DNA of 64,000 nt. Source: DAIODI01 sp046349255. Lineage in GTDB: Bacteria > Pseudomonadota > Alphaproteobacteria > Rhizobiales > Aestuariivirgaceae. How positions within the stretch are numbered: the first letter of the stretch is position 1; each line of letters starts with the position of its first letter. The notes under the pieces were generated by a model that saw only the letters and a list, made by a program, of their open reading frames with translations, had not been told where the DNA came from and did no database searches. Location: NCBI GenBank assembly GCA_046349255.1, contig JAXMCR010000002.1, positions 806,001-870,000 of the forward strand, given 5' to 3'. Positions 37,564 through 46,097 of this stretch are shown here, piece after piece. The translations under genes and the position numbers were made by a program.

Positions 37564-38579
37564 CACGCCGCCTCCATCGCCACGACGCTGTCCCGCTTCC
37601 AGGTGAAGCGCAGCGCATCGCCCACCGTGTAGGCCGTGGCGTGCGCGGGCACCGCGGCGACGAGGCGCGTGCCGTCGGCATCGAGCACCACGCGCACCAC
37701 CGGGCCCTGGTAGCTCACCGCCGTCACGCGACCTTCCGCGAAACACGCGCTCGCGGTGGCGCGCTGAGGCTTCGACGGCGTTTCGATGCCGATCTTCTCG
37801 GGACGCAGGCTCGCCCACGCGTTGGGACCGCCGTGCCGGGCGGAAAACTCCGGGCTCATCACGTTCGAGGATCCGACGAAGTCGGCGACGAAGCGCGACC
37901 GCGGCCGTTCGTAGACGTCCTCCGGCGCGCCGGCCTGCACGATCTTGCCCTCGTTGAAGATCGCCACGCGGTCGGCCATCGAGAGCGCCTCGCCCTGGTC
38001 GTGCGTGACGAACACGAAGGTGATGCCGAGCGCCTTCTGCAGCGCCTTCAGCTCCTCCTGCATCTGTTCGCGCAGCTTCAGGTCGAGCGCGCCGAGCGGC
38101 TCGTCGAGCAGCAGCACCTTCGGCTCGTTGACGAGCGCGCGGGCGAGCGCCACGCGCTGGCGCTGGCCGCCGGAGAGCTGCGAGGGCCGGCGCGTCTCGA
38201 AGCCCGCGAGCTTCACCATCGCGAGCGCATCCTTCGCGCGGCGTTCGCGATCAGCGCGGCCCATGCCCTTGATCATCAGTCCGTAGGCGACGTTCTCGCC
38301 GACCGTCATGTGCGGGAACAGCGCGTAGTCCTGGAATACGGTATTGACGTTGCGGCGATAGGGCGGAAGCCCTTCGGCCGTTTCGCCGAAGATCTCGATG
38401 TGGCCGGAGGTCGGCTGCTCGAAGCCCGCGATCAGGCGCAGGCACGTCGTCTTGCCGGAGCCCGAGGGACCGAGCATCGCGAAGAATTCGCCGGGGGCGA
38501 CGTCGAGCGACACGTCGTCGACGGCCTTCACGGTGCCGAAGGTGCGCGAAACGTTCTGGAAGCGGACGGCCGGGACCAT
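37563..38579 (-). CDS. ydcT: ABC transporter ATPase, YdcT/PotA type
   Basis: 338 residues. Walker A GPSGSGKTTCLRLIAG, Q-loop region FQDYALFPHMTV, signature LSGGQRQRVALARAL, Walker B VLLLDEPLGALD and H-loop FVTHDQ are intact; a C-terminal TOBE domain (about 270-338, SLRPEKIGIET and VRVVLDADG) is typical of the polyamine/sulfate/maltose ATPase class. It energises the YdcU-YdcV permease pair. It begins 78 bases after ydcS, across a hairpin. Confidence 0.9.
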   Translation of the reverse strand: MVPAVRFQNVSRTFGTVKAVDDVSLDVAPGEFFAMLGPSGSGKTTCLRLIAGFEQPTSGHIEIFGETAEGLPPYRRNVNTVFQDYALFPHMTVGENVAYGLMIKGMGRADRERRAKDALAMVKLAGFETRRPSQLSGGQRQRVALARALVNEPKVLLLDEPLGALDLKLREQMQEELKALQKALGITFVFVTHDQGEALSMADRVAIFNEGKIVQAGAPEDVYERPRSRFVADFVGSSNVMSPEFSARHGGPNAWASLRPEKIGIETPSKPQRATASACFAEGRVTAVSYQGPVVRVVLDADGTRLVAAVPAHATAYTVGDALRFTWKRDSVVAMEAA

Positions 38580-38593
38580 GATCCTTACGTTCG

Positions 38594-38605
38594 TTCGTAT
38601 ACGAA
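38594..38605. promoter_or_regulatory. Perfect 12-bp palindrome TTCGTATACGAA
   Basis: Lies in the ydcS-ydcT gap, 14 bases before the ydcT ATG (minus strand). It shares the CGTATACG core with the palindromes at 16055 and 16436 but has different outer bases. It may be an operator, or simply the sequence after the hairpin. Confidence 0.3.
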
Positions 38606-38606
38606 A

Positions 38607-38635
38607 GACGCCGCCTCGCGGGCGGAGGCGGCGTC
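38607..38635 (-). terminator. Strong hairpin between ydcS and ydcT (likely attenuator)
   Basis: A 10-bp perfect stem (GACGCCGCCT / AGGCGGCGTC) with a 9-base loop follows the ydcS stop by 22 bases; on the minus strand it is trailed by CTTTCG, a poor T-run. Hairpins of this kind after binding-protein genes in ABC operons protect the upstream mRNA and reduce read-through, so that the periplasmic receptor is made in excess over the membrane parts. Confidence 0.65.
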
Positions 38636-38657
38636 CGTTGGTCGTTTCGTCAGTCCG

Positions 38658-39800
38658 TCACTGGCTCATGACGGCGATGTAGTCCTTCACCCACTGCGAG
38701 TAGGGAACGCAGTTGCCCTCCTGCTCGCACTTGGCGGTGGGCGTGCGCCAGAACCAGATCTTGTCGAAGATGTCGAAGCCGTTGGTGGCGCAGCCCGCGT
38801 CGGTCAGGAGCGCGTTGCCCTTGCACGCGGCGGGCACCGCCGGCACCGAGCCGAACCAGGCGGCGACGTCGCCCTGCACCTTCGGGTCGAGCGAGTGGTT
38901 CATCCACATGTAGGCGCAGTTCGGATGCTTCGCCTCGGCGTGCATCATGGTGGTGTCGGCCCAGCCGGTGGCGCCTTCCGCCGGCACCGTCGAGGCGACC
39001 GGCTTCTTGTCGGCCTCGAGCAGGTTCACCTGGTAGGGCCACGAGGAGGAGGCGACGACGCCCTCGTTCTTGAAGTCGTCGATCTGCACGGTCGCGTCGT
39101 GCCAGTAGCGGCCGACGAGCTTGCGCTGCGCCTTGAGCAGGTCGATCACCGCGGCGTACTGGTCCTTGTTCAGCTCGTAGGGGTTCTTGATGCCGAGCTC
39201 GGGCTTGGTCTTCATCAGGTAGAGCGCTGCGTCGGCGACGTAGATCGGGCCGTCGTAGGCCTGCACGCGGCCCTTGTTCGACTTGCCGTCGGGCAGCGTC
39301 TGCTCCTCGAACACCACGGCCCAGCTCTTCGGCGCCTCCTTGAACACGGTGGTGTTGTAGGCGAGCACGTTCGGGCCCCACTGGTAGGGCGTGCCGTAGT
39401 GGACGCCGCCGACGGTGTGCCAGGGCGCGTCCTTCAGGCGGTCGTCGACGGTCTTCCAGTTCTCGATCAGCTCGACGTTGATCGGCTGCACCTTCTTGCC
39501 CGCGACGAGGCGGAGCGAGGCGTCGCCCGAGGCGGTGACGAGGTCGAAGCCGCCCTGGTTCATCAGCGTCACCATCTCGTCGGAGGTGGCGGCGGTCTTG
39601 ACGTTGACCTTGCAGCCGGTCGCCTTCTCGAAGCCCGTGACCCAGTCGTAGCCCTTGTCGGTCTCGCCGCGCTCGATATAGCCCGGCCAGGCGACGATAT
39701 CGACTTGGCCTTCGCCGGGTCCGATCTTCGTCATCATCTCGGCCGCAAGAACGGGGTTCGCCATCATGATCAGCGACAGCGTGGCGGCAACAGTCCTCAT
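38658..39800 (-). CDS. ydcS: ABC transporter substrate-binding protein, YdcS type
   Basis: 380 residues with a signal peptide (MRTVAATLSLIMMANPVLAA). It matches E. coli YdcS closely in order and wording: IVAWPGYIERGETDKGYDWV, VKTAATSDEMVTLM, GDASLRLVAGKKVQPIN, TPYQWGPNVLAYN, VQAYDGPIYVADAALYL, GRYWHDATVQ, FKNEGVVASSSWPYQ and GWADTTMMH. YdcS is the receptor of a polyamine-family importer (in E. coli also reported to bind poly-3-hydroxybutyrate). Start at 39800 places the signal peptide at the N-terminus. Its closeness to the carnitine cluster allows a quaternary-amine ligand, but this is a guess. Confidence 0.88.
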   Translation of the reverse strand: MRTVAATLSLIMMANPVLAAEMMTKIGPGEGQVDIVAWPGYIERGETDKGYDWVTGFEKATGCKVNVKTAATSDEMVTLMNQGGFDLVTASGDASLRLVAGKKVQPINVELIENWKTVDDRLKDAPWHTVGGVHYGTPYQWGPNVLAYNTTVFKEAPKSWAVVFEEQTLPDGKSNKGRVQAYDGPIYVADAALYLMKTKPELGIKNPYELNKDQYAAVIDLLKAQRKLVGRYWHDATVQIDDFKNEGVVASSSWPYQVNLLEADKKPVASTVPAEGATGWADTTMMHAEAKHPNCAYMWMNHSLDPKVQGDVAAWFGSVPAVPAACKGNALLTDAGCATNGFDIFDKIWFWRTPTAKCEQEGNCVPYSQWVKDYIAVMSQ

Positions 39801-39944
39801 GTCGGTCGTCTCCTCTTGGATCTCGGCCCGCGTCGCCTTGGGGGCGCTCTCCTTCACCCCGCGCAAGGCTCGGCCGTTGAGGGCGCATGTCTAGCACCGG
39901 GTTTTGGGCCGCGCCAGTCACCCGCGCGCGCGGGCAATTTCGTG

Positions 39945-40808
39945 TCAGCGGTAGAGCGACACGAGGGTTTGGAACCCCTCCTCGGAGAGGATGCGGATCG
40001 GATGCCCCTCGTCCGCAAGCTCCTCGGCGCGGCGCGTCCTCGAGCATTTCCGGCCGCCGCCGCCCAGTGCGCCGACGCACAGCACGGCGGTCGAGCGGGT
40101 GACGATGTCGGCGACGTCGAAGCCCAGCGCCGCCGCGTGGTCGGCGGCCTCCGCGCGCAGCATCGAAAGGGTTCCGGCGAACACGATTTGTTGACCGGCA
40201 AAAGGTCCGTCCGCCGCCCCCTCCCGCCGCACCCGCACGTAGCGGTCCTCGGCCGGCGCCTTCAGGCCGTCGATGCGGGCGACGAGGCCCTGGAGCGACA
40301 GCCCGGTCTGGCCGAGGATCGTCGCGAGCACGGCCTGCGCGGCGAGCGCGTCCTCGAGCGCATCATGCTGCCGGAACGCAATGCCCAGCGCCTCGGCGAC
40401 GCTCGCCAGCCCGTAGCCTTTCGTCCGGAAATCCGGCCACACCTTGCGCACGATCCGCGCCCCGTCGACCCACTGGCAGTCGAGCGGCGTCTCCCCGTAG
40501 CGCAGCGTCGCGTGCTCGATGGCGATCCGGTCGAACGGCCCGTGGTGCACGAGGAAGCCGCTCCCCACCCTGCGCCGGAACGACCGCAGGAACTCTGCAA
40601 AGTCCTGCGCGCCGCGGACGTCCTTCGCGGTGATGCCGTGGATGCGGATGCTGGCCGGATCGAAATGCGCCCACGGCTCGATCGGCTCGCGACCGGCGTC
40701 GACGATCTCGCCCTCGCGGACCTCGACCCAGCCCGCCTGGCAGATCGACGCGTAGTCGGCGTTCGCCGTCTCGACGTCGATGACGAAGTATCGATCCCCC
40801 CGAATCAC
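39945..40808 (-). CDS. DnaQ-type DEDDh exonuclease with a C-terminal BRCT domain
   Basis: 287 residues. Residues 1-170 form a 3'-5' exonuclease: FVIDVETANADYASICQAG (Asp, Glu), HHGPFDRIAIEH (Asp) and HDALEDALAAQAVL (His, Asp), the DEDDh set, as in the epsilon subunit of Pol III. Residues about 200-287 look like a BRCT domain (GQQIVFAGTLSMLRAEAADHAAALGFDV and TRSTAVLCVG). This fusion exists as a free-standing family in bacteria and suggests a DNA-repair or RNA-trimming role. It starts with GTG at 40808; no good ribosome-binding site is seen, so the start is uncertain. Confidence 0.82.
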   Translation of the reverse strand: MIRGDRYFVIDVETANADYASICQAGWVEVREGEIVDAGREPIEPWAHFDPASIRIHGITAKDVRGAQDFAEFLRSFRRRVGSGFLVHHGPFDRIAIEHATLRYGETPLDCQWVDGARIVRKVWPDFRTKGYGLASVAEALGIAFRQHDALEDALAAQAVLATILGQTGLSLQGLVARIDGLKAPAEDRYVRVRREGAADGPFAGQQIVFAGTLSMLRAEAADHAAALGFDVADIVTRSTAVLCVGALGGGGRKCSRTRRAEELADEGHPIRILSEEGFQTLVSLYR

Positions 40809-40863
40809 GAGGAGAAAGATTACGTCGCCTCAATCGGAAATAGAACACCCCAGAGATTGCAAC

Positions 40864-43800
40864 TCAACGTGAGCGAACCCGCAGGTGCTTCAGCGCGTAG
40901 CGGCCGTTGGCCGGCACGTCGGCGCGGCGGATGACGCCGCCTTCCATCTCGATCCCGAGCATGGCGTGGGCGGCGGTGAGCATCCGGCCGGCGGAGCCCG
41001 TGTACCAGGCCCAGCCGCCGCGGGCGAAGTAGCCCTCCCCCGCGTAGACGTCGGCCGGCTGCTGGTGCGGCGGCAGCCCCATCAGCGCCAGCGCCTCGGG
41101 CGTCAAGCGGGCGAGCGGGGAGATCGTCCACCACGCATCCGCCGCAAGCCGCATCAGCCGGGCCTGCTCCTCCGGCCGCTCCGCGCGGCGCGCCAGCGTC
41201 GCGAACCCGTCGACGAACCAGCTCGCCCCGTGCGAATACTGCCCGCCGTTCTCGCGCACGCCTTCGGGATAGCGGGCCACGCGCCCCGGCCACGGGTCGG
41301 AGGCCGCGTTGAACGCCGGCGTGAGCAGCCGCACGAGCTCGGGCGCGGCGAGCGTCGAAAAGCCAAACTCCGCCGCCGCCCGCGCCCGCTCGAACGGCAC
41401 CGCGCCCGAGATCGCCGCCCACGACGCCGGCAGCGCGTGCACGCCGCCGAACGGTCGCCCGTCGTCGGCGAAGGCGCGCGCAAAATACGAGCCCGTCCAC
41501 GTCCCCTCGATCGCCTCGCGCAACGCGGCCATGGCGCGCTCGAACCCGTCCTTGCGTGCGGGCGAAAGCACCCGCCCGGCGCCCTCGAGGATGCGGTGGA
41601 GGAACATCGCCATCCACACGCTCTCGCCCACGCCCTTGAGACCCGCCGCGTCGTAGCCGTCGTCCCAGTCGCCGGAGCCGAGGAGCGGCAGCCCGCGCGG
41701 GCCCCGCCGTGACAGCGCGAGGTCGATCGCCCTGAGGCAGTGCTCGCGCACCGTCCCCGTCTCGCGCGAGGGCCGCGGGGAGAAGAACAGCGCATCCTCG
41801 CCGGGCGGGATCGGCTGGCCCTCGAGATAGGCGACGTCTTCGTCGAGCACGCCCGCATCGCCCGTCCTGTCGATGTAGGAGATCGCGACGAACGGCAGCC
41901 ACAGGTGCGGGTCGGATGCCTTGGTGCGCTGGCCGAACAGCGTCACGCCGTTCTCGTCCTGGTGCCACCACTTCAAGACGTCGCCTTCGAGGAACTGCTG
42001 GCCCGCGTGCAGCACGATCTGCCGTCGCGCAAGGCCCGGATCGATCAGCGTCATCGGCTCGACGTCCTGGAGCTGGTCGCGGAACCCCATCGCGCCGCCG
42101 CGCTGGCTCGCGCCCGTGCGGCCCCAGAGGCGCGCGGCGAGCACCTGGTAGGGAAGCCACAGGTTGACGAGCCGGTCGAACGCCGGATCGTCGGTCTCGA
42201 CCTCGACGCCGGAGAGATAATCCTGCCACCACCGGTGCGCCAGCGCGGGGGCGCGCGCCGCGCCTTTCGGCAGCGCCTCCTTCACGAACTGGAGCGCGCT
42301 GGCGCGGTCTGCCGCATAGCCCATCGCGAGGCGCACCTCGAACGCGCCGCCCGCCGCGATCGTCACCTCGCGGTGGAACGCCGCGATGCGCCGGCCGTCG
42401 TCGGTCGCGTCGGGATCGACGAGCCCGTTGACGAGAAGATGCGGCTGGCCGAGCGGCGCGCCGCCCACCACCGCGGCGTAGACCGTCTCGACCTGCGCGC
42501 CGTCGAGATCGGTCGCGACGATCGCGGTGCCGTTGGCGTAGACATTCGAGGGGTTCACGAACAGCAGCGCGCCGGTCGCCGGATCGCGCTCGACCTCGAG
42601 CGTGCCCGCGCTCTCGGCCGGAAACTCGGCAAGCACCATCGCCGACCACACGAGCACGCGCACGCGGCGCGGCGCGCCCGCCCCGTTCGTCACGCGGATG
42701 CGCCGCACTTCGCCTTGCGCCTCGGGCAGCACGGTGACCTCGGTCAGGTAGGCGAACCCGCCGCTTGCGCCCTCGATCCGGGCGCTGCCGGGTGCGAACG
42801 AGACGCGCTGGTTGCCGCCAACCGGCAGCACGCTCGTCGCCTCGCGGCGGTCGAGATCGTAGAGCGCCACGCCCGTGCCCGGCACGGCGGAGGGAAACCC
42901 CTGGAAGCGGAACGGCGTCAGCGCGTTCTGGCGCGCGTTCTGCGCAAACGACGTCACCATGCCGCTCATGTCGGCGACGACGCCGTAGCCGAGCGGGTTC
43001 GCCATCACGTGCGCCCACGGCCGCCAGTGGTCGCCCTCGGCATGGAGATGGCCTGCGCCGTCGAACCGGAACCGCCGCTCGGCGCACGGCGCGTGGCACA
43101 GGATCGCGCGACGGCGCTCCGCCGCCCCGCACGGATCGGGGCTCGCCGAGAGATGGCGCGCCAGCAGCCCCGCCGCCGCATCGAGCGTGTCGGCGTGCCC
43201 GTCGGCATAGAGCGCGGTCGCCTTTTCGCCTGGCGCCATGTCGACGTCGAGCACCAGCGCCGCCATCGGGTTGAAGGTGTCGAGCCAGCCCTCGTCCTCG
43301 AGCGGGCGGAACGGCAGACCCTTGAGGTTGTCGGCGAAGGCTTCCGCCGAATCCTGGTAGCCGGTGAGCCGCGTGCCGTGGCCCGGCGACACCGCGTGGA
43401 ACATCACTTCCGACGACGTGCGCTCCTCCCGCCTGGACAGGAGGCGGTTGCGCGCGAAGATCGCCCGGTGGTGCGAACAGAACAGCGTCTCGATGTGGAG
43501 CGCGTTGAACGCGCCGTCGCGGTGCCAGGCGCCGGTCTCGTTCATCACGATCACTTCGGCGCTCACGAGGCGCAGCCGCCGGCGGCGTCCGCTCGTGTTG
43601 GTCAGCGTCACCCGGCGAGTCTCGACCGCCTCCTCGTCGGCGAGCGCGATCGCGATCTCGACCGTCACCCCGTCGAGCGCGTGGACGATGGTCGGGCGCT
43701 GCGTCTCTGGCCACGTCAGCCGCGCGCCGTCCTGCACGCGGCCCACCAGCACGGCCGGCGACGAAGGACGGTCGAGGTCGACGAGGAACAGAACCTTGCC

Positions 43801-46092
43801 GTCGCGGTCCATCGGATCGTCGGCGGGCCGCGTCAGGTCGATCGGCGCGCCGGAGCGCTCGATGCCCGTGACCCGCGCGTGGCTGCGCCCGTCCGGCGTC
43901 ACCACGAGTTCGTAAAGCCCGTTCGAGAGCACGTGCTGCTCCTCGCGGCGCAGCGCGCGGCCGCGCCGCAGCGCGACGGCGAGCCACACCAGACCGGCCG
44001 CGATCAGCAAGGCGGCGACGGTGTAGGCCGTCGCCATGAACGCCACCTGTTCGGAGAGAGGCGCCGCCGTCTTGCCCAGCGCCTCAGCCTCGTTCCACGC
44101 CTTGTCCCACTCGGCCCCGCGCGGGATGTAGAACGGGATGATGAGCGGCGCCCACGTCATGAAGCGGCGGATTGCAGGTGGAATGGCGCGCGTCTTCGCG
44201 GTGTGGCCGATCATCCGGCCGGTCCACTCGTCGAGGCGGTCGCCGCCCACGAAGGAGAGATTGACCAGCGTTGCGACGCGCAGGCCCATGTGGTCGAACC
44301 AGATCAGCACGCGCAGCCAGTCGTAGGCGAGAAGCCCGGTGAATACCGAGAGACTCCACGCGCGGAACGTTTCGGGCGGCAACGTCAGGTGCGCGCCCGT
44401 CGCCACCACGGTGCGCACGAGGCCGTCCTGGTTGTACCAGGCGGGGTCGGGCGACATCCTGAGGAACGAGAAGATGATCGGCGCCATCCACAGGCCCCAG
44501 CGCAGCACGCGCACGGTCTGCTCGACCACGCCGCGCAGGCCCTCCGGCCGCACCAGCGCGCGCACCGGCGCGAGCGAGCGGCGGAACAGCGCCTCGAGCG
44601 CCACCATGTTGAGGCTGAACAGCGGCGCGGCGATCGACCAGTTGATCACGCCCGAGAGCGACTCGTCGTAGAACAGGCGCACGCCGCCGGTGACCGGCCC
44701 CAGGTCGACGGTGCCCCACTTGTTGAAGAAGACCTGGAACGTGTAGCGGGCGTTGTCCGTGTGCTGAAGGTTTCCGTAGGACTGGATCTTCGCCATCACG
44801 ATGTTGAGCTGGCTCTGGTCGAAGTACCAGCCGAGCGCCCCGGCCACGATGCCGCCGAAGCAGGCGCCGAGCACGTAGAGCGCCGGCGTCTGGAGGCGGC
44901 GCCGCCTGCCGGTGAGGATCGCTGCGACGTCGGCCACGAGATCGACGCCGCCGAGCGCCAGCGCGCCGAGCACGAACGTCTGCGAGAAGCGCGGCCAGGA
45001 GTCTTCGGAGGGAAGCCCCTTCGCCATCAGCATCGCGAGGCCGACGCCGACGACGATGCCGCGTACGTAGCCGCGCCAGTCGCGATAGGCGTCGAGCAGG
45101 CGGCCGAAGAACGGCGTCGATTCGTCGGAGCTTTCGAGGATGGTGCGTGCCAGCGGGAACAGCACGGCGCCGAGGCCGGCCGCGAGGATCATCGGGGGAT
45201 GCGAAAGCTCCGCGTTCAGCACGTGCGCGCCCGTAATGACGATCGCCATGAACACCGCGCCGAAGATTGCGCCCTTGGCAAGGCCGTTGCGGGCGTGGCC
45301 CAGCACGGCGCGCGCAGTCGGCGGGCGGCCGGTCAGGCCGTCGAGCAGGAGGCCGGTCATCAAGTAGACGAAGCACCAGAGGCCCGCTTGCGCGAGGCCC
45401 GCCGCCGTCACTGCAATGGCGATCGTGGAGATCGGCGGATAGCCGGTGAGAAGCGAAGGGATGTCGGCAATCGGCCGTCCCGTCGCGGCGAGCAGCGCGC
45501 TCAGGAACAGGAGCGCGTGGAGCAGCGGCGCTGCGGGCCAGTGGCGGCGCAAGATCAGGCCGATCATCCCGGTCAGGAGTTCGCCGATCGCGAACAGGAT
45601 GACGATGCGCACCATCACGCTGTTGCTGGCTTCCTCGCTGCCGAGCGCCAACACGCCTGCGACCACGGCGGTCATCGCGAGCACGCCCAGGCGTTCGTAA
45701 TGGTCGAGGCCGCGTCCGCCGATCGCTGCGCTCATCAGCATGGCGAGCGCGAAGGCGAAGACGGCGGTGATCGAGCCTGCGGGCGACAGCAGGATCAGCG
45801 ACCCGAGGCCGCCGCCCGGCGCGATCGCCGCCGCTTCGGGCAGCGAGAGGGCGAGCAGGATCGCGACGACGGCAGCATCGGCCGCCGCGCGGAGCCACGC
45901 GATGGGTCCTTCGCGCAGCCCGGTGCGCAGCGCGAGATAGGCTGCGAACGAAACCGCCGTCGGTATCACGACGAGGCCGGGCGCGAGCGCGGCGACGGTC
46001 GCCGCGGCGATCGCGAGCAGCGCACCTGCCGTCACGAGCGGAAGGTGGGCGCCGGTCTCGAACGGGGATTCCTGTGCGAGCGCCGCCGACAT
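40864..46092 (-). CDS. Giant membrane-anchored GH94-like protein related to the cyclic beta-glucan synthase C-terminus
   Basis: 1742 residues. The N-terminal 700 residues carry many predicted transmembrane helices in two groups (about 20-330 and 365-560, then a last helix near 685-705). The rest is soluble: beta-sandwich segments (about 720-1290) and a catalytic (alpha/alpha)6 domain with glycoside-phosphorylase (GH94) hallmarks: GAMGFRDQLQDV, SGDWDDGYDAAGLKGVGESVW near 1470 (GDWNDG in relatives), RENGGQYSHGASW near 1611 and RGGWAWYTGSAG near 1690. These match the C-terminus of NdvB/ChvB, but the GT84 glycosyltransferase part of that enzyme is not present. It starts six bases after the MBL gene. 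Possible roles: trimming or phosphorolysis of a periplasmic glucan or capsule. Confidence 0.82.
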   Translation of the reverse strand: MSAALAQESPFETGAHLPLVTAGALLAIAAATVAALAPGLVVIPTAVSFAAYLALRTGLREGPIAWLRAAADAAVVAILLALSLPEAAAIAPGGGLGSLILLSPAGSITAVFAFALAMLMSAAIGGRGLDHYERLGVLAMTAVVAGVLALGSEEASNSVMVRIVILFAIGELLTGMIGLILRRHWPAAPLLHALLFLSALLAATGRPIADIPSLLTGYPPISTIAIAVTAAGLAQAGLWCFVYLMTGLLLDGLTGRPPTARAVLGHARNGLAKGAIFGAVFMAIVITGAHVLNAELSHPPMILAAGLGAVLFPLARTILESSDESTPFFGRLLDAYRDWRGYVRGIVVGVGLAMLMAKGLPSEDSWPRFSQTFVLGALALGGVDLVADVAAILTGRRRRLQTPALYVLGACFGGIVAGALGWYFDQSQLNIVMAKIQSYGNLQHTDNARYTFQVFFNKWGTVDLGPVTGGVRLFYDESLSGVINWSIAAPLFSLNMVALEALFRRSLAPVRALVRPEGLRGVVEQTVRVLRWGLWMAPIIFSFLRMSPDPAWYNQDGLVRTVVATGAHLTLPPETFRAWSLSVFTGLLAYDWLRVLIWFDHMGLRVATLVNLSFVGGDRLDEWTGRMIGHTAKTRAIPPAIRRFMTWAPLIIPFYIPRGAEWDKAWNEAEALGKTAAPLSEQVAFMATAYTVAALLIAAGLVWLAVALRRGRALRREEQHVLSNGLYELVVTPDGRSHARVTGIERSGAPIDLTRPADDPMDRDGKVLFLVDLDRPSSPAVLVGRVQDGARLTWPETQRPTIVHALDGVTVEIAIALADEEAVETRRVTLTNTSGRRRRLRLVSAEVIVMNETGAWHRDGAFNALHIETLFCSHHRAIFARNRLLSRREERTSSEVMFHAVSPGHGTRLTGYQDSAEAFADNLKGLPFRPLEDEGWLDTFNPMAALVLDVDMAPGEKATALYADGHADTLDAAAGLLARHLSASPDPCGAAERRRAILCHAPCAERRFRFDGAGHLHAEGDHWRPWAHVMANPLGYGVVADMSGMVTSFAQNARQNALTPFRFQGFPSAVPGTGVALYDLDRREATSVLPVGGNQRVSFAPGSARIEGASGGFAYLTEVTVLPEAQGEVRRIRVTNGAGAPRRVRVLVWSAMVLAEFPAESAGTLEVERDPATGALLFVNPSNVYANGTAIVATDLDGAQVETVYAAVVGGAPLGQPHLLVNGLVDPDATDDGRRIAAFHREVTIAAGGAFEVRLAMGYAADRASALQFVKEALPKGAARAPALAHRWWQDYLSGVEVETDDPAFDRLVNLWLPYQVLAARLWGRTGASQRGGAMGFRDQLQDVEPMTLIDPGLARRQIVLHAGQQFLEGDVLKWWHQDENGVTLFGQRTKASDPHLWLPFVAISYIDRTGDAGVLDEDVAYLEGQPIPPGEDALFFSPRPSRETGTVREHCLRAIDLALSRRGPRGLPLLGSGDWDDGYDAAGLKGVGESVWMAMFLHRILEGAGRVLSPARKDGFERAMAALREAIEGTWTGSYFARAFADDGRPFGGVHALPASWAAISGAVPFERARAAAEFGFSTLAAPELVRLLTPAFNAASDPWPGRVARYPEGVRENGGQYSHGASWFVDGFATLARRAERPEEQARLMRLAADAWWTISPLARLTPEALALMGLPPHQQPADVYAGEGYFARGGWAWYTGSAGRMLTAAHAMLGIEMEGGVIRRADVPANGRYALKHLRVRSR

Positions 46093-46097
46093 GATGG

